Positions 1 through 10,671 are shown, counted from the stretch's first letter. The stretch: 41,441 nt of DNA from Gracilaria vermiculophylla (GCA_019155205.2 JAHNZQ020003150.1:85823-127263); one strand, 5' to 3'. Numbers and translations: made by a program. The notes: generated by a model from the sequence alone, not told the origin.

Positions 1-27
1 TACTACCCTTCCTAGGGACACCCCCAA

Positions 28-310
28 ATGGGGCTAGTGAAGCTAATACTATTCATAACCACGGTTGTGGCAGCCGGGAGCGGATCAAATCCTTATGAAG
101 ACCGATTGCGGCATACCCTCGACGGGCCATTGCACTACAGTCGCAACGCGGCGCATAAGAACATTGCAGTTTGTCAGCACGACGCTTGGTTCAAGCCACT
201 CCACAACATTGCGTCATGTGCTTCAAGCACTTCAAGCACGCATCGCACAGTTCAAGCGCACGACGACATAGCGCCGTGCGCTACGAACGTACAAGTAGAT
301 AAAGTAGAAG
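28..310 (+). CDS. Possible first exon of a small secreted protein
   Basis: The ORF opens at 28 and stays open to 330. The first ~18 residues (MGLVKLILFITTVVAAGSGS) have the charge, hydrophobic core and small residues of a signal peptide. The remainder is His/Cys/Ser-rich and I recognise no domain. A strong-looking splice donor (AAG|GTAAGA) begins at 311, just before the stop, so the coding exon may end at 310 and continue downstream. I cannot place the next exon. CTTCCTAG just upstream could be a splice acceptor, so even the start is uncertain. A chance ORF is a real alternative. Confidence 0.28.
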
Positions 311-330
311 GTAAGATGCTTAACGTCTAG

Positions 331-1773
331 TCTTAAGAATCACTATAGAAAAAAGCCAGACCCACCCTGGAGAAGAGCGTGGGCCTCGCCAGACTTCTTC
401 CAACTCTCCTGTGTTATAAAACCAATTTCATTGATCGAGAATTAGTTTCACATGTTGAGTCAATTGTTCATGACTATGTCCCCCTGAACAATTCTTTGCA
501 AGTACTCTGCTACTAATGCAGAGCATTATGGATTTTGACATATGAATAGTGACTGTAGTAACCTTTAGGCTGAGTCGGCGCCATATTGAGACCAGGTTTG
601 AAAAAACCTTACCCTAGAAAAGTGTGAAAACTACCAGGAATATGTCGTGCCAAACGCATGTAATCCGCACGTGCAGCTGTCGGTACAGCGCGTGGGCTTA
701 ATCCCACAGTGTGACACTGACTATGGAAAGTAATGACTCAGATTTTTTGGCTAGCACAAGAGTGGCCAGTTTTGTAGGTGTTAGCAGATGCAATGACGTT
801 TTGCCACGCAACGTCTAGTAGACTACCAGCAGAGCACCGTTCTCACGAACACGTAATCTAAGCATGGCTACGAGAGCCCAGAGCACGCTCTGAGGCTGAT
901 AATTAGACAGTCCGTGGAGCGTTGCGCGCGTATAATAGTATAAAAGCGCAAGTACCGACTGCAGGTAGCTCGAACTTAAGAGACAAGCAGATCGAACCAG
1001 AAAACACTTTTTCAAGTACCAGGCGCAGTATATAACTTTCGAACTTTAATACTGACACTCATATGACAAATTGAAAATAAATGAGTGCTATATGACTTCA
1101 AGTCGCAGAAAACGTCCTTTACACCAATGCACTTCAACTATTAATAGCAGCAGCCTTCGTTTTCTTTTTTCCGGGTGCTGCAGGGGCAACGTCGGCGACT
1201 GGAAGCATTGCGAATAAAAACTAAATACGTGTATCAACAAATATGGCTCTGCTCTCCAAGTATTCTCTCAGTATGCATTCCGTGCGCCATCTATCCTACA
1301 AACACCTTTCAGACGCCAACAACCGGCATAAGTAAATCGCGCGCAAAGTCATAAATAAGACAAGCCCAAAAATCCGGAAAAACACGAGTCATGGACAACG
1401 TTTGCTACAAAAATTATGCACAACAAGTGTGCTTCGATACAGGAGAACAAGTAAATAATGGAATGACTCAATGAAATCTGTCCTAAACACGGTCCGATGT
1501 GCTGCGCTGAATGTAAAAAAGGAAACTTAATTCCAAGAAGTAGCTTCGATCTTGATTTCTAGCTTCCACGATAGCTCTTCAAGAAACGTTGGCAATCTTT
1601 AAAGGAGGGTCAGCCACATTCCATAAAAAAGCCAAATTATGATGTATCTTGCATCGTGCAGTCATGGGTACAAAAGTTTAAATAACTATTTTACTAGAAG
1701 GAATACATAAAAATGTAAAACAATAACTATCCGAGTAATAACAGTTTGGCACATAAACTTTTTTTCACCTGTA
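331..1773. other. Intergenic, nothing recognised
   Basis: AT-rich sequence with only short ORFs on either strand. The 66-aa minus-strand ORF at 815-1015 has no recognisable motif. I see no repeat, RNA gene or transposon terminus here. Confidence 0.5.
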
Positions 1774-2490
1774 CGGTGCGTTTCAAAAACACAGATACTT
1801 CATAAATAAGAGCCCATCAGTACTTTTTAGGGCGAAAACTCTGTAAAACTATATATTTGTCTACTACACGGGGATGGAAAATGTTGTTAACTAACTGTCC
1901 CAGATACGAAACTTAAAGTTTGAAATGGTTTGAGTGTAAATTATATCTTTGAGATATGTTTGCTTTAGTAATAAAATTGAATAGTATCCATTAAACGTCA
2001 AAAAGAACAAATGAAAATTAAGAATTATTAAACTGTATATGCTCAATCCGAACTACGCATATTTTTGGATTCAAAACGCAAAAACATATATGTTTCTAAA
2101 TGAATGCCATTGAGTATTGCATATTGTTTTGATAGACATGGTGAATATTAAAATTTCTGCTGCATCTCTGGAACATTTGTAAAACTTTGCAAATCATTTA
2201 GCATATACTCGAGGAATATCCAGTTTTTGCGGTCGAAAAATTGTGCTATTTTAGAGCTGCCAGAGGTCCATTTTTGGAGAGGAACTTTGATTAAGATTTC
2301 TTGGGCAATAAATATTTTTGATTTCATCATTATTAACAGCATACACAAGCTGATGCGTCCCACAAAAGGTTGCATTATGATTATTACAATATCGTTCTTT
2401 TCGCAACATAAACCTGAAAAGATTTAAAAAAAGCATTTATGTTCAAGAAACAAAAAACTCTGTTTTAATAGTTTTTGAAACGCAATTTTG
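1774..2490 (-). mobile_element. Decayed Tc1/mariner-type element (717 bp)
   Basis: A perfect 14-bp inverted repeat, TGCGTTTCAAAAAC, lies at 1777-1790 and in reverse complement at 2471-2484. Just outside, TA dinucleotides (1772-1773 and 2491-2492) would be the TA target duplication of this superfamily. The left end continues to match the left end of the Tc1 element at 19960 for about 60 bp with gaps, so the two are related. The interior has no intact gene. On the minus strand near 2150-2225 there is a run resembling the C-terminal VYAN-RQF-NV-EL motif of Tc1 transposases split across two frames, which suggests minus orientation. That internal match is weak; the termini are the main evidence. 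Confidence 0.6.
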
Positions 2491-2492
2491 TA

Positions 2493-4165
2493 GTCGTGCG
2501 ATATGCACAGCGTCGGTTTTTGTATTGAGAGGAAGCATACATGTTTTTGGAACTGTGACGTCTTTGTGATATAAGCAGCAGTGGTGCGCATCCGTTTAGT
2601 ATGCAGTGTAGCGTGCACGTCAACAGGTGACATGGCACATCCAAGCAACAGCACACATAAAGTGTGGCATGAATATTCTTGCCCCTCATGAACAATGCGT
2701 TGTATGACATTTGTTGTTGAGCTTCCATGCGCCAGAGGCGCGCTTTCACTTGCAGGAGCAGCAGTTCGGTGCTGCCCGGAGAGGGTGCGCATGCGTACCG
2801 GGTTGGCAAGAAGAGCAGCAGAAACATGAACAACTGCATTCGCTGAGTGCAGGAGATTTCGACGAGCACAACGAAGCTAGTGACGTGTTCCTCCGAAACG
2901 CGCCCTGGAGGTGACACTTGAAGGCCCTCAAATACGCTTTTTCAACTGCATCGTTTGAAGTGAATGCCTTAAGGAGCACAGTTTCTGCGTCGTCGGGTCG
3001 TTGGATCGTTGGGATACGGCAGAGCATTTGACTGTCTTTTGCCGCAGTTGCATTGTCACGTAGCGGCTCCACGAGGCTTAGAGAGGATGATGCGTGCTTG
3101 TCGGGTGTTCAAGGCAGCCAAAAACAACAAGGACACGTGTATAAAGGCGGAGAGGAATGAGAGCACGGGCATACTTGCACACTTGTGCCGGCGAGCAGCA
3201 AAGGTGATGGTGATGGCCGGCTTTGGCGCGAGGGTGATGTTGTTTACAGGCTGTGCCGCGTGTGTGGCTAAAATGAGACGAGAATCAGGGTCCAGATGGG
3301 TTCAGAAAGCAAGCGCTATTACACGTGTCGCCAAATTCTGGGTTCCGAAAGGGCTTCACGGGGTGATGGCACGAGTTGTTTTTGCGCGTACTGCAGGAGC
3401 AGGTGTTGTGCGCGCGGGAATCGGATGTGCGGCGGAGATGTGTGTCGCGCGACTGGGAGGAGGGCGCAAAGTGTAACACGGATTGGCAGAGCATGGTGTA
3501 AGCCGCCAAAAGTTTCTGAAAAGAAGCAGTTTGGCGCTTTCTACAAATGTTTTTGAAGTTTTGGACCGCTTGTAACACACGGCGCTTTGACGCTGTGTGG
3601 CTGGACTGCACGCCGTGTGCGGCCAGCCGATGCGACGCAGTGTGCGTGTAGCGCACGGAGCGGCGGCTGAAAAACGTGGCGAGGCGCGCCGTGACACAGC
3701 GCGAGGTATTAAACGTAGACCTAGGTGTGCAAAAGCTTTTAAGTATCTTCGAACGGTGCTAGCAGTCTTTGCTTCTGTTTTCATTCTTAGCACGTGCGAT
3801 GACACGCGGCTGCTGTACCTTTCACGTGCTTGGCTGCACACCACCACGTCGATCACGCAATTCCGTCACCGGTGAAAAGCGAGACACGCAGCGTAACAAA
3901 TCCACATGAAATGTGTCGGAGATTTCATATGGCTCGCAACTTTGCAAGAAGAGCCCACCTCATTTGCGTTTTTCTGCGGTGCTCCCCGCGTTCGATACGT
4001 CATCGGAAAGCTGCGTGTCGTGCCTTTTTGTGTACACAATCTTGGCTTCCAACTCGGGAAACAAACGTCGTGGTGAGCAAAATATAGGTTTAGTTTGTCT
4101 CGCGTGCCATGCTCGTGACCACAACCGCCATCAGCGCCCCACAGCGCCTGTATGAGGTTGCGCTA
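2493..4165. other. GC-rich block with overlapping ORFs on both strands, no assignable gene
   Basis: From about 2700 to 4150 base composition shifts to GC/CpG-rich and overlapping ORFs of 80-166 aa appear on both strands, for example 3009-3476 plus (155 aa) and 3356-3856 minus (166 aa). They are Arg/Ala/Cys-rich, as expected when GC-rich DNA lacks stops by chance. None shows a domain, signal peptide or conserved motif that I recognise. A CpG-rich promoter or an unrecognised repeat would also fit. Confidence 0.35.
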
Positions 4166-4170
4166 TTCGG

Positions 4171-4216
4171 TCAATGAATCAATCAATCAATCAATTGATT
4201 GATTGATCAATCATTT
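4171..4216. repeat. Palindromic tetranucleotide microsatellite
   Basis: About five AATC-type units are followed directly by GATT-type units, their reverse complement. The tract can fold back on itself as one hairpin. Confidence 0.85.
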
Positions 4217-4874
4217 CTAACTGTAAGGACAAACCAGGACCATCCGTCCACTTTTCAGACTCCATCGCTCGCTGCATCTGCCGAGTTTAGAACCAACATT
4301 GCGAGAAGAAGCAATCTTGCTCCTCTGCTTGCCAGTCTCCGCTAAAAGCTCCGTTAGCGCATCTCTGCGCGGAGCAAGCTTAACGAGCTGACGGAGCTCT
4401 GCAGCACTTTCAAGCCAAAAGCCGCCGTTGATCCTTGCTGTTAAAGCATTTAGTTAAGACTCCGCGGTCAAATATCGTCCAAGTAGAGTGTTATGGCTGT
4501 CTTGTTTTGGTCGAAATTTGGAACTCCGCGTTTGATCAACTTCAAGTCCTCATATGATTTCTATGGAAGTAGACTGTTGAAAGCTTCCTGACATGTTTTT
4601 GCTCTCTTGTCATTGAGTTAATAAGGGAACGAGCCACAATATTTCGCGGGCAACAAGGTTTTGCGTGACAGCAAGTAGCTTGCTGCTCGTTTTTCTTGTA
4701 ATCGCGTTTTCGAAGAAAAACCAGCCTCTCGAGGTGTTGAATGAAACCACACATAAAAAAATTTCCGACACATTAGGCTGTGATTGCAGATCAATATGAC
4801 TTGTTGAACTTTTAATCATGGCCTTACGATTCGTGTTTCAAATAAAAAATAGGATCCCATAAAACGCACATCTT

Positions 4875-4944
4875 GGAAGCAGCTGCTTCCAGAATTTTGG
4901 AAGCAGCTGCTTCCAGAATTTTGGAAGCAGTGGCATTTGCTTCC
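4875..4944. repeat. Tandem 24-bp units, each with a GGAAGCAGCTGCTTCC palindrome
   Basis: Exact 16-bp palindromes sit at 4875-4890 and 4899-4914, separated by AGAATTTT. A third unit at 4923-4944 keeps both outer arms but carries a 6-bp interruption at its centre. The period is 24 bp. Each intact palindrome has an E-box-like CAGCTG at its centre. The array ends about 145 bp upstream of the start codon at 5090, so it may be regulatory, but nothing in the sequence proves that. Confidence 0.85.
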
Positions 4945-5089
4945 ATGGTCGTTCAATACTCCCTTGTAACGTCATTTTCAAGCGCTACAATCCCGAAACA
5001 TGCGCCAAACAATACCTTCATAGACGGTCGCCTCCTCACCCGACCGCCTTGAGTGCCGACCATCGTCGCAGCATACCGCGTCTCACACC

Positions 5090-7630
5090 ATGATCGCTGA
5101 CTCCGCTCATCGTAATCCTCAGTACCAGTCTATTCCCCCGGCCTATGCCGCTATCCATTCACCCGGCCATGCGCAGCACACACCAATCTCCCGGCGCTTC
5201 CCTTCAACTCCGTCTCCCCGTCGTCTCCGGCTTCTCGTCGGAGTAGCCCTGTTTGTTGCCGCTTTGGCTTTTCTTGCCAGAAGAGCCGATGTATTGGATC
5301 ATACCCACCACACTCGCCTATTCCCTGCGCTTCCCAGGCTGCGTAGCAGCCTCAACTTCGATTTATTTCGTCACTATGACAGCCGAACCCACGCCAACCA
5401 GCTGCACGCGAATATGGTCTCCCTCGGACTTGATGGCTTTTCCAGACGCGCGCCATATACATTTGTCCGCAGTCACGAATCATCCTCTACTTCACCGGAC
5501 TTCATCCTGGATGAGATGGTTCCGACCGCACAATGCAGTGAGAACAGATATTGCAGGGCGCGCCTAATTGTGGAGAGGAAGGACGGTCAAGTAGTCGTCA
5601 AAGCCGGATACTACATTTTCACGAATGACGGAGTAGTTCGCAGTGTAGACTCGTCGACGAAAGCGAGAATTGAGCAGACGACTCCCGCGCAGGCTCAAAG
5701 TTGGGCGACGAAGCTGCTTGACAGCGTCGGCAGCAAGTTGGATGACGTCAAGTGCTCTGTCACAGTTGAAGTAGTCGCGCAGGCCATCCTGGACGCTACC
5801 GAGACGGCGGCCACCTGCCCACAAACGGACGACGCGCTCTGCGACGCATCACTGCCAGTCAAGCAATGCGCCCCACCCACCGCGAGCGGCCCGTCCGTGG
5901 AAGATGACAATTGCGCGGGCAATAGTACTGTCCTGGATGAGAAGGTTCCGACCGGACAGTGCAGCTACGGCTTGTATTGCAGAGCGACCCTACTTGTGGA
6001 GAGTGAGGACGGTCAAGTCGTCGTCAAAGCCGGATATCACATTTTCTGGTCTGACGGAGAAGTTCGCAGTGTAGACTCTTCGACGAAAGCGAGAATTGAG
6101 CAGACGACTCCCGCGCAGGCTCAAAGTTGGGCGACGAAGCTGCTCGACAACGTCGGCAACAAGTTGGATGACGTCAAGTGCTCTGTAACAGTTGAAATGG
6201 TCGCCCAGGCCATTCTGGACGCCGCCGAGACGGTAGTCACCTGTCCGCAAACGGGCGACGCGCTATGCAACGCATCAGTGCCAGTCAAGCAATGCGCAGA
6301 TGCCAATTGCGGGGGCGACTGCTTTGTCCTGGATGAGATGGTTCCGACGAGACAGTGCAGTGTGAGAAGATTGTGCAGGGCACGCTTAGTTGTGCAGAAG
6401 AAAGGTGGTCAAGTGGTCGTCAAAGCCGGGTATTACATTTACACGCCTGACGGAACAGTTCGCAATGTTGACTCTTGGACGAAAAGGAGAATCGCGCAGA
6501 CGACCCGCACACAAGCTCAAACATGGGCGGCGACACTGCTGGCGAGCGTAGGCAGCAAATTGGATGATGTCAAGTGCTCTATCACAGATGAAATGGTCGC
6601 GCAGGCCATCCTGGACGCCGCCAAGACGGTGGTCACCTGTCCGCAAACGGGCGACGCGCTCTGCGACGCATCAGTGCCAGTCAAGAAATGCGCCCCACCC
6701 ACCGCGGGTGGCCTGTCCGTGGAAGGAAGCCATTGCGCGAGCAATAGCCATGTCCTGGGTGACATGGTTCCGACCGCACAGTGCAGTCCGCATAGATTCT
6801 GCAGGGCGCGCGTAATTGTGGAGGACAAAGACGGTCAAGTTGTCGTCAAAGCCGGGTATTTCATTTTCACACGTGACGGAACAGTCCGCACCGTAGACCC
6901 TGCGACGAAACAGAGAATCGGGCAGACGACTTCCGCGCAAGCTCAATACTGGGCAACACAGCTGCTCCGCAGCGTTGGCAGCAAGTTGGATGTCGTCAAG
7001 TGCTCGGTCACAGTTGAAAAGGTTGCTCAAGCCATCTTGGACGCCGCCGAGACGGTGGTCACATGTCCGCAAACGGGAGACGCGCTATGCGACGCATCAG
7101 TACCAGTTAAGCAATGCGCCGCTCCCACCGCGAGCGTCCCGTCCATGGAAGTCAACAGTTGCGAGAGCTTTGTTCGCTCGACCAGCGCCGGCGCTTTGAG
7201 CTTCGCACAGCTGCAGGAGAAATGCCCTAGTGCCCAATTCTTCTACAACCGAGTGGGCGTCTCTCTGCCGCTGTGCAAAGCCACCTGCGCGGGGCGCACG
7301 GACGTGGAGCACACGGTGTTCATGGACTTTTTCGTGCAGGTGAAGCAAGAATCCGACGCTGCGATGGCTTGCGCAGCGGCTCTTTTGCCCGCGGTGTACA
7401 ATGTGATGCATCCGAATATTCCTGTATGCGGTGAGGTCGAAGGTGAATTTGAGCGGTTCTCTAAGAGATTTTTCTACACCCTCGGAGACTCGAACGATGG
7501 TAAGATTCCCAAACAACTCACGCAAATTGCGCAAAATAGTGGATGTGGAATTACATACGTCTTTTTCACCAAGTCTGGCTTTTCTTCTATGCAACAAATC
7601 ATAAAGGAAAGCTGCAATTCGAATGAGTAG
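5090..7630 (+). CDS. Type II membrane or secreted protein with four Cys-rich tandem repeats
   Basis: This 846-aa intronless ORF is the best host gene in the window. The N-terminal ~45 residues are Pro/Ser/His-rich. A single hydrophobic segment at about 48-63, preceded by an Arg cluster and followed by RR, looks like a signal anchor that places the rest in the lumen or outside the cell. Four homologous repeats start near residues 139, 281, 413 and 555. Each has the order [VI]LxxxVPT-QC, a C six or so residues later, a beta-type stretch around GQVVVKAGY, an amphipathic helix around STKxRIxQTT, VKCS, ATCP or VTCP, ALC and PVKxC, giving six regularly placed cysteines likely in disulfides. From about residue 691 a different cysteine-containing C-terminal domain of ~155 aa runs to the stop. 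I do not recognise the family. The first ATG is chosen because it keeps the anchor. The frame stays open through repeats with many substitutions, which argues for a functional gene. Confidence 0.85.
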   Translation: MIADSAHRNPQYQSIPPAYAAIHSPGHAQHTPISRRFPSTPSPRRLRLLVGVALFVAALAFLARRADVLDHTHHTRLFPALPRLRSSLNFDLFRHYDSRTHANQLHANMVSLGLDGFSRRAPYTFVRSHESSSTSPDFILDEMVPTAQCSENRYCRARLIVERKDGQVVVKAGYYIFTNDGVVRSVDSSTKARIEQTTPAQAQSWATKLLDSVGSKLDDVKCSVTVEVVAQAILDATETAATCPQTDDALCDASLPVKQCAPPTASGPSVEDDNCAGNSTVLDEKVPTGQCSYGLYCRATLLVESEDGQVVVKAGYHIFWSDGEVRSVDSSTKARIEQTTPAQAQSWATKLLDNVGNKLDDVKCSVTVEMVAQAILDAAETVVTCPQTGDALCNASVPVKQCADANCGGDCFVLDEMVPTRQCSVRRLCRARLVVQKKGGQVVVKAGYYIYTPDGTVRNVDSWTKRRIAQTTRTQAQTWAATLLASVGSKLDDVKCSITDEMVAQAILDAAKTVVTCPQTGDALCDASVPVKKCAPPTAGGLSVEGSHCASNSHVLGDMVPTAQCSPHRFCRARVIVEDKDGQVVVKAGYFIFTRDGTVRTVDPATKQRIGQTTSAQAQYWATQLLRSVGSKLDVVKCSVTVEKVAQAILDAAETVVTCPQTGDALCDASVPVKQCAAPTASVPSMEVNSCESFVRSTSAGALSFAQLQEKCPSAQFFYNRVGVSLPLCKATCAGRTDVEHTVFMDFFVQVKQESDAAMACAAALLPAVYNVMHPNIPVCGEVEGEFERFSKRFFYTLGDSNDGKIPKQLTQIAQNSGCGITYVFFTKSGFSSMQQIIKESCNSNE
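5501..7120 (+). repeat. Four internal coding repeats (~400-425 bp each)
   Basis: Repeat starts are near 5504, 5930, 6326 and 6752, so the spacing is about 426, 396 and 426 bp. The second unit is shorter because the linker before unit 3 lacks about ten residues (the PPTASG-type stretch). Nucleotide similarity between units is high, indicating recent duplication or gene conversion. Differences cluster at the residues just before the second cysteine of each unit and in the turn following the GQVVVKAGY strand. Confidence 0.9.
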
Positions 7631-8157
7631 GGCGCAGGGTCGCGCATGCTCCATTTGTTACAGCAGTCATAACTACATTCTGAAGTTAGCAAAGCCCTCG
7701 TAATACCCAGCATTATTCTTGCTTCCTAAATCGCGCAATTTCTCAAAATAGGGGGTGTCTTTAACAATGCGTTGAGTACAAATGATTAGTCTTGGAGGCA
7801 TCCTGAAAAGTGCATCACCCATTTATCGATTTTGCGTTTCTCATTAATCTCCAGCCACTTGAGAATCTGAGCCATGAGAGAGATCGAATGGTTTTAAAAA
7901 AATCATTTAGTTTGCATGTGATGCTGACTTTTTTTCGGTTGAAGAAAATTGCCGATTTCATTTGAAAGGCAAGCTTGGCGATGCGAAAGCTCTGAGCTTT
8001 CGTCACGAAGCGAAAGTGGTTTGCGCTGGGAAAGACACTGCAAGCGAAACAAGTGTGTTCGCATATCGAGCACGGTGGGCTGACGTGGCCACCTTGTCGA
8101 GAAAACCCGAATTACAACGTCACAGTCGGTACAATATTGTTTACCGACTGTGTGCAG
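7631..8157. other. Intergenic between the repeat-protein gene and piggyBac
   Basis: No gene recognised. Two perfect inverted repeats occur: CGAAAGCTC/GAGCTTTCG (7984-8002, 1-nt centre) and CAGTCGGTA/TACCGACTG (8123-8150, 10-nt centre). The second ends 7 bp before the piggyBac TTAA. An ORF at 7962-8342 runs across the transposon terminus and is not considered a gene. Confidence 0.5.
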
Positions 8158-8161
8158 TTAA

Positions 8162-8206
8162 CCCTTTTAGACCTGGTTCTCTTATGGCTACTATAATAGC
8201 GATAAG
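8162..8206 (+). repeat. piggyBac 5' terminal inverted repeat plus subterminal repeat
   Basis: The terminus starts CCCTTTTAGACCTG directly after TTAA. At 8187-8206 lies GCTACTAT-N4-GCGATAAG, which recurs in the same orientation at 11986-12005. Confidence 0.85.
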
Positions 8207-8515
8207 GTACAAGCTCCATTGGACAAAGCCCGAGATGGTTGGACATCACTCTGCCATGTGTTCAGAACTTAACGCTAGAATATTAGCTGTTAGAAAAGCA
8301 CTCTTACTGGCACAATCTTGCTTGGTGGTTGCCTCCTCATAAACGAAACTCCTCAGAAAAGAACCATGAAACGTACCTGGCCTTCCTACAAAAGCAAAGG
8401 TTCAATCTCTCGCACAAAACGGGCATAGATACCATGCCTCCGAAACCAGTCATAAACCACGAAATACCATGGTCATAATTTCTCGTCTCCCCTCAGTCCA
8501 TCGACCTTCTTCACA

Positions 8516-10525
8516 ATGGAAGAGGAACGTTCCAATAGTAATCCTAATCCTCTCAATTCGGGTAACATTCCCACAGCTACTGTGCTCGACAACCAGCACA
8601 GTGATGCAGAGGAAACTTCGTTCGTAGAAGATGACGACGAAGAATTTGTCATCACACCTCTGGGTGCGACAGAATGCAAAGATTTATTTGACAGCGTGCC
8701 GTATTGTGCGCGGTGGAACAACAAAAGCTGCCCCTACCTTGCAAAAGCGCAGCTCATTCGCCGTGCCTATGCTCACGAACAAGACTTCGGATTATTTAGT
8801 CAATTCCTGAATAGCTCTTTTCTCAAATCCGTGCATGATTGGACTTTGCGAGATCTTCTGAAACGTGGTTTCAGAAAAAAAGCGCTACGAATGGACGAAG
8901 TTTTGGCTTATTTGGGATTCGAGCTGGCTACATCTGTGCACATATTGAATCATCTTAGAGATTACTGGGCTACATACGAACTATTGGAAATCCCTTTCTT
9001 TCGAAAGACAATGGGCCGCGATAAGGTCTTGACAATAAGGGCAGCTTTACGTTTGTACCCATCATATAATCCTAAAGTGGTGGCTTCGGACCCACTTTGG
9101 CACAGTCATAGCCTCCTAGATCATTTTGGCGAGAAACGCGGCATCCTTGGCCATTCCAGTGGGAGTCAGTTCTCTGGATGAAAACACTGTTAGATGTAAA
9201 GGCCGTACAACAGCTCATTCGTATATGAAATCGAAGCCCGTGAAGTTTGGAATACGTTTTTACGCGGTTTTTGGATGGTCCAATGCTTACCTTCATAGTC
9301 TGCAAGATAATAGTTCGGGTAATAAGTCCGGTCGAACCCCAGTTCAGCGCTACACATGTCTGTTTCGGAATCTCCGTGGAGCCGTTGATCGTATGGTGGA
9401 CGAGGCACTCTTCCCAAAACCTACGGCTACTGCGTTGTGGTGCACTCAGACGGCCCATCAGACGCAGTTTTATCCGACTCATTCTGAAGGGCGTCTAATG
9501 GTAATGGACAACTTTTACACACGCCATCTGTTGGTGCGACGGCTTCGGAGGCTACGAGATGGAGATTGCAGAGTATTAGAAACAGTTAGGTTCAATAACA
9601 TTGACGGGATGAACCGTCCAGGTCTTCGCGAAGCGATTCAAGATCTACGTCATGCAGAGCGAGGAGACTGGCGTCTGGGACAGGTGTTCCAACGAGATGG
9701 CACCAAAGAAGGCCCTGCAGTGGTTGCCGAGAACGCAGGGTTCGTGGTTTTCAAAGATCGCGCGGTCGTTTCTTTTTTTCGAATGATTCGGCGGAAACTG
9801 CGACAAAACGCATCCATTCTCCTGACAACCACGATATTATGTGTGTGCATGGGTTGGCACCCTTTTATTGCTGGTTGGGTAATGAATCACTGCGACGAAC
9901 GAGTCTGATGGTACCGACAATCGTTTCCGCTTACAATTTGTTTATGGATGCTGTTGACAAGTTTGATCAATTTGGGTCTACTTGCGCTACACAACGAAAA
10001 GAACGGAGAGTTTCGATGAGCCTTCTTACGTTCATATTGGATGCATGTGTCATCAACGCGCATGCTTTTCTCAACGCAATACGTAAGCCCGGGGAGCGAA
10101 TCATCGATATCACCATCATGAAGCAGCAAATTATAAAACAACTAGTAACGGATTTTGTCCTCTATCAGCAGCAGCAGTATCAGATTCCAGCCGCGAAGAA
10201 TATTGCATGCTCTCAATCATCTAGACCCCACTTGTTGTTGCAGACTGAGGGAAAGCGTAGCGTACGTTTTATGATGTGCAGGTGCCTGAAGAAGGACAAA
10301 AGTGCAGTGTACACAATCTGCTCTTGTCCAGGATGCCAACGTGGATTTCAAGTAAACTGTTTTGCGTGTTTCTACAACCAAGAAGCATTTGCGTCTATCC
10401 GCCGTGATATATATGAGGCAGTTGAAACTACAATGAAAATGTTAGGCTCCAAGAACCATCGGAACCGAAAGAACAAAGTCACAGCAACCCTGAAAACTGT
10501 CAAGATTATAAACAAGATAACGTAA
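8516..10525 (+). pseudogene. piggyBac transposase, DDE_Tnp_1_7 type, two frameshifts
   Basis: A cut-and-paste transposase homologue. The reading is split over three overlapping frames: 8516-~9125, ~9126-~9777 and ~9777-10525. The first shift lies in a T run near 9122-9128 and the second in a T7 homopolymer near 9773-9779. Conserved piggyBac features run in order: an acidic N-terminus; LDE with the first catalytic Asp (codon 9177); KGR and KP-KFGI blocks; VMDNFYT with the second Asp (codon 9507); FKDRAVV with the third Asp (about 9756); SND just after the second shift; then YNLFMDAVDKFDQ and RRVSMSLLTFILDACVINA. The C-terminus has a Cys-rich finger (CRC, CSCPGC, CFACF) as expected for the family's DNA-binding domain. 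All catalytic Asp are kept, so decay is recent or the shifts are sequencing errors. Confidence 0.92.
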
Positions 10526-10671
10526 ATTTAGTGCTCTTTGACTCCCATATAAGCACCAGAACTGTCCGGCCAGATTGATCTAATCCCCTCGAATGCACAA
10601 CGAGGTAGTTTCACTCGGTTACCTTTCCCAAGATACCTATATTTCTCATTCGTAAACGCCCTGTACGCCAC

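Noticed and set aside
3009..3856. Overlapping 155-aa plus and 166-aa minus ORFs
   Set aside because: They occur on both strands of a GC-rich block, have skewed Arg/Ala/Cys composition and show no domain; open by composition is the simplest explanation.
5590..5620. QVVVKAG in each repeat read as the cystatin QxVxG loop
   Set aside because: In cystatins the long helix precedes this loop, here it follows it, and the other cystatin landmarks are absent. The match is too short to name the family.
5560..7654. Long minus-strand ORFs (61-185 aa) and a plus-strand ORF at 5253 opposite or overlapping the repeat-protein gene
   Set aside because: They recur at the same phase in every repeat, so they are shadows of the repeated coding sequence, not separate genes.
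7962..8342. 126-aa plus-strand ORF
   Set aside because: It crosses the piggyBac target site and 5' terminus at 8158-8185, so it is a chance fusion of flank and transposon.
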